From assembly GCA_036322855.1 (NCBI GenBank), contig AP027924.1, positions 930,001 to 994,000 of the forward strand: a stretch of 64,000 nt of DNA, given 5' to 3'. Both the position numbers and the translations under genes were made by a program. Source of the DNA: Improbicoccus pseudotrichonymphae (GTDB lineage Bacteria; Bacillota; Clostridia; Oscillospirales; Acutalibacteraceae). Numbering within the stretch: the first letter of the stretch is position 1; every line of letters starts with the position of its first letter. Below, piece after piece: positions 46,733 through 54,021 of the stretch. The notes under the pieces were generated by a model that saw only the letters and a program-made list of their open reading frames with translations, made no database searches and was not told the origin of the DNA.

Positions 46733-46868
46733 ATTTATTTCTCTTTCACCCATTTCTTTGGCGCAAAGAAACGGGTGAAACCCAAAGAAACATGCGGCTC
46801 TAAGTTGTCTCCTGCGGAGACAAAGTCGCCGCTAAATAGTGTCGCATTAAAATGCTTCGCATAATTTT
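46733..46868 (+). repeat. GC-rich dispersed upstream repeat, copy 3
   Basis: Contains TTTATTTCTCTTTCACCC, the CTTTGGCGCAAAG hairpin, the GTCTCC-tgc-GGAGAC hairpin and AAAATGCTTCGCATAATT, directly upstream of the promoter at 46871. It is near-identical to the unit at 51027. Confidence 0.85.
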
Positions 46869-46870
46869 GT

Positions 46871-46898
46871 TTGACAGCAAAATTCAAAATGCTATAAT
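46871..46898 (+). promoter_or_regulatory. Family promoter before the decayed copy
   Basis: TTGACA, 16 bp, TATAAT, then hairpin ATCAGTG-tttt-CACTGAT, where the stem pair differs from other copies but still pairs. Confidence 0.8.
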
Positions 46899-46950
46899 TA
46901 ACTTATCAGTGTTTTCACTGATTTATATTTGAAGATCAGGAGATAAAATT

Positions 46951-47296
46951 ATGAAAAATAAATTTATCAAATCTCTTATGAATTCTCTCAATTCGAGAAA
47001 GAGGGGATCTCTCAGGGGGATCTCTCTATGAAAAAAGAAAACAGTATAGGTAATAATGACGATGGTACTTCTCTATCAAAATATTTTAGAAATAAGGGTG
47101 TTGAAAAAAATAGTGTGGGAAATTGTGTCACATGCATGTAAATTATTAGAGGAAAAAAGATTCTGGTTTTCGTTTGATTAACGTTTGCGCCAGAATAATT
47201 TATCGGGGGAACGGAGAGGAGGAATTGCGTATTTTCCTATTCCTGAGGAATTGGCGGGGTTTTTAACATCAAATTGGCGGAATTATGGTGTATAGA
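46951..47296 (+). pseudogene. Decayed GA-tract family member
   Basis: The leader (46951-47031) is intact but its GA tract has shrunk to GAGAAAGAGG, and it ends on the main ATG at 47028 (ATGA). The main ORF gives only about 37 codons (MKKENSIGNNDDGTSLSKYF...) because the export signal, spacer and membrane segment are deleted. Traces of the C-terminal domain follow in shifting frames (SHACKLLEEK, RLINVCA, YFPIPEELAGFL). The promoter and dispersed repeat upstream are still intact, so the leader may still be expressed. Confidence 0.8.
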
Positions 47297-47367
47297 ATTT
47301 AAGGATTAGCGTATAATTATGTTTTGAAAAGAATTTTATTTAAGTTTTTTAAAATTTATAAAATTAT

Positions 47368-47395
47368 TTGACATATTTTAAAAAATAAATAAAAT
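47368..47395 (+). promoter_or_regulatory. Promoter of the rpsL-rpsG-fusA operon
   Basis: TTGACA, 16 bp, TAAAAT, about 40 nt before the rpsL start. Confidence 0.6.
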
Positions 47396-47434
47396 TCACT
47401 GTTGTATGGTACTTAAAGTATGGAGGTAGGGTTT

Positions 47435-47896
47435 ATGCCTACAGTTAACCAGTTAGTCAGAAAAGGTCGCAAAACAAATGCCAAAAAGTCTAAGTCGCCT
47501 GCACTTTTGTATGCATGGAATTCAAAAAAACGTAAGAATGTGTATATGTCGTCTCCGCAAAAAAGAGGAGTATGTACTGTTGTAAAAACAACAACGCCGA
47601 AAAAACCAAATTCGGCTTTAAGAAAGGTGGCTAAAGTTCGTCTTTCCAATGGGGCGGAGGTTACTTGTTATATTCCCGGGATCGGACATAATCTTCAGGA
47701 ACATAGTGTGGTTTTGGTAAGAGGCGGTAAAGTCAAAGATTTGCCAGGTGTAAGATATCACATAATACGTGGTACCCTCGATACGCAGGGTGTATCCAAG
47801 AGGATGCAAGGAAGATCAAAGTATGGAGCAAAAATAGCGAAGTCTGGAAGCAAAGTGGTTGCTGACGACGATTCCAGCAAGTCGGCAAAAAAGTGA
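47435..47896 (+). CDS. rpsL: 30S ribosomal protein S12
   Basis: About 153 residues from ATG 47435 (MPTVNQLVRKGR), with TGGAGG upstream. The core TTTPKKPNSALRKVAKVRLSNG and the decoding-site loop PGVRYHIIRGTLDTQGV are normal. The N-terminal region between residues 15 and 35 and the C-terminal lysine/serine tail are a little longer than in most bacteria (about 125-140 residues). First gene of the str operon. Confidence 0.96.
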   Translation: MPTVNQLVRKGRKTNAKKSKSPALLYAWNSKKRKNVYMSSPQKRGVCTVVKTTTPKKPNSALRKVAKVRLSNGAEVTCYIPGIGHNLQEHSVVLVRGGKVKDLPGVRYHIIRGTLDTQGVSKRMQGRSKYGAKIAKSGSKVVADDDSSKSAKK

Positions 47897-47919
47897 TTTA
47901 TTAATTTGGAGGATTGTTT

Positions 47920-48390
47920 ATGTCGAGAAGATGTGCGGCTAAGAAGCGTGTAGTTAAACCTGATGCTATATACAGCTCTGTTGTTGTTTCTGCATTAATA
48001 AATAAAGTAATGAAGGACGGAAAGAAGAATATTGCCAGGGGTATTGTTTATCAGGCTTTGGAAATGGTCCAAAGCAAGTTGGGAGTTGAAATAACAGAGA
48101 TTTTGGAAAGAGTTATGGTTAATGCCATGCCTTCTTTAGAAGTAAAACCCAGACGTGTCGGTGGATCAACCTATCAGGTTCCGGTAGAGGTCAGAGAAGA
48201 TAGACGTAAAACTTTGGCGTTGAGATGGATTGTGGGAAATGCACGTAAACGTGGAGAAAAAAATACTTATAACAGATTAGCGGGTGAATTGATTGACACA
48301 TATGGAAATGTAGGTTCGACGGTAAAACAGAAAGAAAATTTGCAAAAAATGGCCGAGGCAAACAAAGCGTTTGCTCATTATAGATGGTAA
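47920..48390 (+). CDS. rpsG: 30S ribosomal protein S7
   Basis: 156 residues from ATG 47920 (MSRRCAAKKRVVKPD), preferred over the TTG at 47914 because GGAGGA lies 8 nt upstream of the ATG. Typical segments: KDGKKNIARGIVYQAL, KPRRVGGSTYQVPVEVR, RWIVGNARKRGEKN. It binds the 16S 3' domain and initiates head assembly. Confidence 0.96.
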   Translation: MSRRCAAKKRVVKPDAIYSSVVVSALINKVMKDGKKNIARGIVYQALEMVQSKLGVEITEILERVMVNAMPSLEVKPRRVGGSTYQVPVEVREDRRKTLALRWIVGNARKRGEKNTYNRLAGELIDTYGNVGSTVKQKENLQKMAEANKAFAHYRW

Positions 48391-48416
48391 ACTTGTGAAG
48401 GGTGAGGTAAAAACAC

Positions 48417-50483
48417 GTGTCTAGGGAATATCCATTAGAGAAAACTCGAAATATAGGTATTATGGCTCACATAGACGCCGGTAAGACGACTACTACCGAA
48501 AGGATTTTGTTTTATACGGGAAGAAGTCATAAAATCGGTGAGGTTCATGATGGCGAAGCAACAATGGATTGGATGGTTCAAGAACAAGAACGCGGCATTA
48601 CTATAACTTCCGCTGCCACGACGTGTTTTTGGAAAGAACATCGCATAAACATAATAGATACCCCGGGGCATGTGGATTTCACGGTTGAAGTCGAGCGTTC
48701 TTTGAGAGTTCTCGATGGTTCTGTGACTGTTTTTTCGGCAAAAGAAGGTGTTGAACCGCAATCAGAAACAGTGTGGCGTCAGGCTGATAAATATTCAGTC
48801 CCAAGAATGGCATATGTAAATAAAATGGACATAGTGGGTGCGGATTATAAAAACGTAATAAAGATGATGCGCGAGCGTTTGTGCTGTAATGCTGTTCCAG
48901 TACAATTGCCTGTCGGAAATGAAGATAATTTCAGAGGCATAGTAGATCTTATAGAAATGAAGGCGTATATGCATTATGACAACTTGGGGAAAGATGTAAA
49001 AATTGAAGATATTCCGGATGATTTATTTAAAGAAGCGCAAGATGCAAGAAATTTGCTTATAGAAAACGTTGTCGAATTTGATGAAGTGTTAATGGAAAAA
49101 TATTTAAATGGTGAGGAGATTTCTCATCAAGAATTAAAGAATTGCATACGTAAGGGAACTTTGATTTGTAAATTTGTACCTGTCACCTGTGGAACGTCTT
49201 ATAAAAATAAAGGTGTTCAAAAGCTTCTTGACGCAATTATTGATTATATGCCCTCCCCTGTTGATATTCCCCCTGTAAAAGGCACGAACCCGAATACGAA
49301 TGAATATGAGCAAAGAAAGTCCTCAGATAGTGAACCCTTTTCTGCTTTGGCATTCAAAATCGCGACAGATCCTTTTGTCGGAAAACTGTGTTTTTTTAGG
49401 GTTTACTCGGGTGTTTTGAAAGCAGGAAGCCAGGTTTATAATGTAAATAAAGATTCTACTGAGAGAATTGGACGCATATTGCAAATGCATGCAAACAATC
49501 GTCAGGATATCAGCGAAGTATATGCAGGAGATATTGCTGCGGCCGTTGGGCTTAAAAATACGGTTACAGGGGATACTCTCTGCAGCGAAAAACAACCTAT
49601 AGTGCTGGAATCGATGAATTTTCCGGAACCTGTAATAAAAATTGCTATTGAACCTAAAACAAAGATTGGTCAGGAAAAGATGGCCTTAGCTTTGGCAAAA
49701 TTGTCTGAGGAAGATCCTACTTTTAAAACATATACTGATACAGATACAGGACAAACCATTATAGCAGGTATGGGCGAACTTCATCTTGAGATCATAGTTG
49801 ATCGCTTACGGCGTGAGTTCAAGGTTGAAGTTTCGGTAGGTAAGCCTCAGGTTTCGTATAAGGAGACCATCAAAATGAAGTCAGAAGCAGAAGAAAAGTA
49901 TATAAGACAATCTGGTGGCAGAGGGCAGTACGGGCATGTAAAAATCAGGATTGAGCCAAATCTTGAAAAAGGATATGAATTTGTTAATGCAATTTCGGGG
50001 GGAGCAATTCCAAAGGAATATATTCCCGCAGTGGAAAATGGAATTAAAGGCGCGATGTGTTCGGGTGTGTTGGCCGGATATAACGTAGTTGATGTAAAAA
50101 TAACATTATACGACGGTTCTTTTCATGAAGTTGATTCCTCCGAAATGGCGTTTAAAATTGCGGGATCGATGGCGTTTAAAGCCGCAATGAGAAGGGCTAA
50201 TCCTGTTATTTTAGAGCCAATTATGAAAGTTTCGGTCACTGTGCCTGAAGAGTTTATGGGTGATATTATCGGAGATTTGAATTCCAGGAGGGGTTCCATA
50301 ATGGGAATAGAGCCCTTGCAAGGAGCTCAAAGAATAAACGCCCAAGTACCGTTATCCGAAATGTTTGGTTATGCTACTGAAATGCGTTCAAGAACTCAAG
50401 GCAGAGGTCAGTATATAATGGAACCAAGCCACTATGCAGAAACTCCAAAAAGCATTTCAGAGGGGATAATTAATAATAACTGA
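48417..50483 (+). CDS. fusA: Elongation factor G
   Basis: A 688-residue translocation GTPase starting at GTG 48417. G motifs are AHIDAGKTT, DTPGHVD and NKMD. Domains II to V follow in the usual order with normal length (domain IV contains GGRGQYGHVKI, domain V the MGDIIGDLNSRRG segment). It follows rpsG by 26 nt. The tuf gene that often follows is absent; instead there is a long repeat-rich intergenic stretch. Confidence 0.97.
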   Translation: MSREYPLEKTRNIGIMAHIDAGKTTTTERILFYTGRSHKIGEVHDGEATMDWMVQEQERGITITSAATTCFWKEHRINIIDTPGHVDFTVEVERSLRVLDGSVTVFSAKEGVEPQSETVWRQADKYSVPRMAYVNKMDIVGADYKNVIKMMRERLCCNAVPVQLPVGNEDNFRGIVDLIEMKAYMHYDNLGKDVKIEDIPDDLFKEAQDARNLLIENVVEFDEVLMEKYLNGEEISHQELKNCIRKGTLICKFVPVTCGTSYKNKGVQKLLDAIIDYMPSPVDIPPVKGTNPNTNEYEQRKSSDSEPFSALAFKIATDPFVGKLCFFRVYSGVLKAGSQVYNVNKDSTERIGRILQMHANNRQDISEVYAGDIAAAVGLKNTVTGDTLCSEKQPIVLESMNFPEPVIKIAIEPKTKIGQEKMALALAKLSEEDPTFKTYTDTDTGQTIIAGMGELHLEIIVDRLRREFKVEVSVGKPQVSYKETIKMKSEAEEKYIRQSGGRGQYGHVKIRIEPNLEKGYEFVNAISGGAIPKEYIPAVENGIKGAMCSGVLAGYNVVDVKITLYDGSFHEVDSSEMAFKIAGSMAFKAAMRRANPVILEPIMKVSVTVPEEFMGDIIGDLNSRRGSIMGIEPLQGAQRINAQVPLSEMFGYATEMRSRTQGRGQYIMEPSHYAETPKSISEGIINNN

Positions 50484-50848
50484 ATCGGTCGAAGCTATTA
50501 ATAGTCGAGTATTTGTGATAAATTACCTCTTTTATTTTTTACATCGGTGCTTTTTTGTTGGGATTCGTGTTCGGTAGTGTTTAAGCAATATGCGCAAATG
50601 CGAAATTATAAACGTATTTTTTTCGTGATTTGTTCTGAATTTCATATCTTTGTTTCTATGCTGTTTCACTTTTTGCAAGGAAACATCGTAAGGCGTGTGG
50701 GATTTTTTGGGTATATCCGTTTCTTCTATTAGATTCCTCCCTAAACTTCGTCTTTTCTAAAGATTAAAAATCAAAAAATCCTCACATACACAAAGTATGT
50801 TCCGGTGTTTTTTGATTTATTTTTAAAAATACTCGTTTGGAAGAAATC

Positions 50849-50908
50849 TAAAGAAATGTCTAAAGAAATGTCTAAAGAAATGTCTAAAGAAATGTCTAAA
50901 GAAATGGG
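50849..50908 (+). repeat. 12-nt tandem repeat, five copies
   Basis: Five head-to-tail copies of TAAAGAAATGTC, the last one ending GGG and running into GGGTGAAAGAGAAATAAA. It is derived from the edge of the dispersed unit. Confidence 0.95.
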
Positions 50909-51026
50909 TGAAAGAGAAATAAATTTTATAAAATATTTAATAAATACTTAAATATAAAATTTATAGATTGGTATTTTATGTAAAATAATTTTTATGTTTG
51001 GCACTCATTTTTTAATTAAAAACATT

Positions 51027-51160
51027 TTATTTCTCTTTCACCCATTTCTTTGGCGCAAAGAAACGGGTGAAACCCAAAGAAACATGCGGCTCTAAGTTGT
51101 CTCCTGCGGAGACAAAGTCGCCGCTAAATAGTGTCGCATTAAAATGCTTCGCATAATTCT
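51027..51160 (+). repeat. GC-rich dispersed upstream repeat, copy 4
   Basis: The same unit as at 46733, with both hairpins and the AAAATGCTTCGCATAATT end abutting the promoter at 51163. Confidence 0.85.
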
Positions 51161-51162
51161 GT

Positions 51163-51190
51163 TTGACAGCAAAATTCAAAATGCTATAAT
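51163..51190 (+). promoter_or_regulatory. Family promoter
   Basis: TTGACA, 16 bp, TATAAT, then hairpin ATCAGT-gttta-ACTGAT and GAGGAGGAAAGG before ATG 51245. Confidence 0.85.
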
Positions 51191-51244
51191 TAATTCATCA
51201 GTGTTTTAACTGATTTATATTTCAAGATCAGAGGAGGAAAGGTT

Positions 51245-52348
51245 ATGAAAAATAACTTCATCAAATCTCTCATGAATTCTCTCAATTCGAGAAAGAGAAA
51301 GAGAGAGAGAGAGAGGTCTCTCAGGGGTTTCTTTATGAAAAAAGAAAGCAATGGAATAGGTGAAAATAAAAATAGCAAGAAGATTAATAAAAACAATAAG
51401 ATAATTTCCTCTATCTTAGCTGTTATTATGTGTTGTCAGTCTTTTGTTGGGGCCAATCCAAATTCGGACAATAGGGAATTTGTTTCGGATAAGGGCATTG
51501 ATAATAGTCCAACTGCAGATGGGTCTGAAGAAGAAGAAGATGAAGAAGATGAAGAAAAAAAAGAAGAAAAAAAAGAAGACATCAAAATCAAAGAAAATAA
51601 TAGTTCGAGTTTAATAAGAAATAGTTTAGGTGCTCTTTTAGTTGCTGCTATGGGCGGTTGGTGGTTTTATGTAACTAAAAATAAAGATTTAAAATCTAAA
51701 AATGAGGAAATCGAAAGATTAAAGAAAGAATTTAAAGAAATTTATGATAAATCTGTTACAGAAAGTAAAGATAAAGATTTAAAATCTAAAAATGAGGAAA
51801 TCGAAAGATTAAAGAAAAAACTTGAAGAAAAAGATAAAGAACTTGAAAAAATTTGTAAACCTGATACAGAAAGTGATGCAGAAGTAAAGGAAGAAGAATA
51901 TCTTGGAACTAGATATATTACTTTTAATGTAGGAGAAAGAGTAGAAAGATATGGTAGAACATTTTTTAGAAACTTGACTGGTTTGGCGAGTTCAATTGCA
52001 ATGAACATTTGTTTTACTGATGACAATAACCGTAGACTTGATTATGGTTTAGTGTGCATTGTGGTGCAACTTAGTGAATCAAAACAAAATTATAATGATT
52101 ACGAACAATTAAGCAATTATTCTAAATGTATTTTGAAAATTATTAAAAATGGTTTTGTTTATTCATTGACAGCACCGCAATTAAAAAGATATTTGGATAA
52201 GCTTTTGATTGATGACAGAGAAAAGGTTGGACCTAATTTTCGTTTTACTAATATTTTTCTTTTTTTTTCAGATAAAGAAAAAGGAGATTTGGGTTTTTTT
52301 GTACCTCAAGAATTGCTTTCTGGAGGTTTTTTAGACATTGTGAAATAA
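51245..52348 (+). CDS. GA-tract family protein with coiled coil, leader fused (state 0)
   Basis: A 367-residue fusion. The 30-codon leader (MKNNFIKSLMNSLNSRKRKR plus Arg-Glu) runs in frame into the main start at 51335. The main part has an export signal (IISSILAVIMCCQSFVGAN), an acidic spacer, a membrane segment (GALLVAAMGGWWFYVT) and a coiled coil formed by a duplicated KDLKSKNEEIERLKK unit. The family C-terminal domain follows (LSNYSKCILKIIKNG, FRFTNIFLF, GFFVPQELLSG). The GA tract is interrupted by AAAG, which should make this copy more stable. The function is unknown. Confidence 0.72.
   Translation: MKNNFIKSLMNSLNSRKRKRERERSLRGFFMKKESNGIGENKNSKKINKNNKIISSILAVIMCCQSFVGANPNSDNREFVSDKGIDNSPTADGSEEEEDEEDEEKKEEKKEDIKIKENNSSSLIRNSLGALLVAAMGGWWFYVTKNKDLKSKNEEIERLKKEFKEIYDKSVTESKDKDLKSKNEEIERLKKKLEEKDKELEKICKPDTESDAEVKEEEYLGTRYITFNVGERVERYGRTFFRNLTGLASSIAMNICFTDDNNRRLDYGLVCIVVQLSESKQNYNDYEQLSNYSKCILKIIKNGFVYSLTAPQLKRYLDKLLIDDREKVGPNFRFTNIFLFFSDKEKGDLGFFVPQELLSGGFLDIVK
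51289..51315 (+). repeat. Interrupted GA tract
   Basis: GAGAAAGAGAAA followed by seven GA units. The interruptions reduce expected slippage. The leader-to-main distance is 90 nt, in frame. Confidence 0.9.
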
Positions 52349-52730
52349 ATATAATTAAGATGAATTGCAGCGCATAAAAAGCAAAACTGAATTTTCTATC
52401 ATTTCTATTTTTTTAGAATAACAATACGTTTTCCTTCCAAATCTTGCCAAATAATACCTGAGTAAACGGTTCATCCGTTCAACGATAAAAGTATGTGCTT
52501 TCCCTATGATATGTTTAATAGGATCTATTAAATTGTAAGATTCCCAATCGTTAATGATAGAAAATTTAGTCTTGCTTTTTATGCGCTGCAATTCATCTTA
52601 ACTATATTTATTTCGCAATGCCATTTTAGAGAAACTTTTCTGTTTTGGAAACAAATTTTCTATTTTCTTATATTTCCCAACTGCTATTTTCACATTTCAT
52701 ATTTTACTACATTTTATTTCGCGTGAATAG
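52346..52730 (-). pseudogene. IS1-like element remnant with a long inverted repeat
   Basis: A 78-codon minus-strand frame (52355-52591) contains AHTFIVERMNRLLRYYLAR and RKTYCYSK, matching the C-terminal end of IS1 InsB-like transposases. The first and last 45 nt of this piece (about 52353-52400 and 52557-52605) are inverted copies of each other, able to form a long hairpin. The terminal-type motif TTTATTTCGCGTGAATAGGCTC lies at 52711-52733. It is inactive. Confidence 0.65.
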
Positions 52731-52842
52731 GCTCTAATAAATATAAATTTTATTAAATTTTATTTCTTAAAATATTGACTTACATTTTAAGTGTTATTAA
52801 CATGGAGATGTTTTCTGATTTCTTATGTCGGCATGATTTTTT

Positions 52843-52917
52843 GGGCTACTAGCTCAATGGCAGAGCGTTCGGCTCATAACCGATTGGTTCTAGGTTCGAG
52901 TCCTAGGTGGCCCACCA
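52843..52917 (+). tRNA. tRNA-Met (CAU)
   Basis: Acceptor GGGCTAC pairs with GTGGCCC, CCA is encoded, and the anticodon loop CTCATAA gives CAU. The G1-C72 pair indicates an elongator rather than an initiator. A tRNA-Ile with lysidine-modified CAU is the alternative. Confidence 0.92.
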
Positions 52918-53195
52918 AAATTTCAAAAATATAAATAGACCTACCCTAGAATTAAGTTATTTTTGTAAATTTCGAGGTAATAGGAGTGCAGAAATACGTA
53001 GCGTGTTGTGATTGCATGTGAGCATTTTCGGGTACCACTTGTTTTGCCATGTTCTGGACATTTTGCATTTTCCGATTTTTTATTGTATTTTATACACTTT
53101 TTGGGAAACCTCAAATTATTATTGTATTTTATTCGAATATTAATTATCCTGAAATCGTATCGGGCGGTTTGAAAATCGATTTTAGGACATGTTAA

Positions 53196-53759
53196 ATGGA
53201 TTACAAAGAAAGATTTACTGAAATATTCTTTAAAAATATAAAAAGAGATGGACATGAAAGATTGTTTGATTGGCTCAATAAAGGTGATTTCTTCACAGCC
53301 CCGGCAAGTGCAAAATTTCACTGTGCGAAAAAATGTGGTTTGGTCGAACACAGTGTAAAAGTTTATGATATTTTTAGAGCAAAACATTTTCAGGAAAAAG
53401 ATAACGAAGAAACCTTCGCAATTTGTGCTCTTTTGCATGATGTTTGTAAAACTAATTTTTATAAAATATCGTTCAGAAACGTAAAAAACGAGAGTGGCAT
53501 ATGGGAAAAACAGTCGTTCTATGCAATAGAAGACAATTTCCCTTATGGTCACGGTGAAAAGTCGGTTTTTATGATAGAGAGATTTATGAGATTGAGTATA
53601 GAGGAGGCAATGGCAATAAGATGGCACATGGCCGGATTTGACGAATCCGTCAAGGGCGGAAGCTTCTCCGTAGGGCTTGCATACGCGAAATACCCGCTCT
53701 GTGTAAAATTAACCCTTGCGGATTTAGAATCGACTTATTTATCAGAAAAAAGTTCTTGA
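53196..53759 (+). CDS. HD-domain phosphohydrolase-like protein
   Basis: A 187-residue cytoplasmic protein with an HD metal site: a first histidine in GLVEHSVKVYD, the HD pair in CALLHDVCKTNFYK, and later HGEKSVFMIERF and RWHMAGFD. The closest style is small HD hydrolases of clostridia and phages. Substrate unknown. No clear ribosome site precedes the ATG (GGACATGTTAA nearby). It stands alone between tRNA-Met and IS remnants and may be an acquired gene. Confidence 0.75.
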   Translation: MDYKERFTEIFFKNIKRDGHERLFDWLNKGDFFTAPASAKFHCAKKCGLVEHSVKVYDIFRAKHFQEKDNEETFAICALLHDVCKTNFYKISFRNVKNESGIWEKQSFYAIEDNFPYGHGEKSVFMIERFMRLSIEEAMAIRWHMAGFDESVKGGSFSVGLAYAKYPLCVKLTLADLESTYLSEKSS

Positions 53760-53764
53760 AGTTC

Positions 53765-54020
53765 TTTTTACGTATAATTTCGTATCCTAAGCTTCTGGCA
53801 CCGTGAGTTTCTCTTTATTGGATTTTCCGTGTTGCTGTGTCGGTACAAATCTACAACTACACTCTTTGGCATAAATAATGTCGTTCTCCGCTTATAAATC
53901 TAGCTTTTACGTGCTTTTCGCCGCCACATTTTTTACACGTTATGATAAGCTCGCTTTAATATATATTTCTTTTCTTTACCTTGCATTTATTTTTTGATGT
54001 TTTATTTCATATGAATGGGC
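53765..54020 (-). pseudogene. IS1-like transposase remnant (zinc-finger part)
   Basis: Minus strand reads CGGEKHVKARFISGERHYLCQ around 53860-53935, the N-terminal zinc finger of InsA-like proteins. It is a close relative of the fragment at 33400. The terminal motif TTTATTTCATATGAATGGGCTC lies at 53998-54022, touching the next gene's stop. Confidence 0.6.
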
Positions 54021-54021
54021 T

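Larger units (their letters stand above)
50484..51160. other. Repeat-rich intergenic region
   Basis: No credible gene is seen. It holds a possible terminator-like inverted repeat (50768-50818: AAATCAAAAAA paired with TTTTTTGATTT), a 12-nt tandem repeat (50849-50908), an AT-rich stretch of about 130 nt shared in inverted form with 20460-20590 and bounded by GGGTGAAAGAGAAATAAA and its complement, and the GC-rich dispersed repeat. Confidence 0.6.

Noticed and set aside
50547..50732. Small plus-strand open frame after fusA
   Set aside because: No ribosome site and no recognisable sequence; it probably arises by chance.
52941..53627. Long minus-strand open frame opposite the HD protein
   Set aside because: Codon composition is odd for the window, there is no ribosome site, and the opposite strand encodes a recognisable HD domain.
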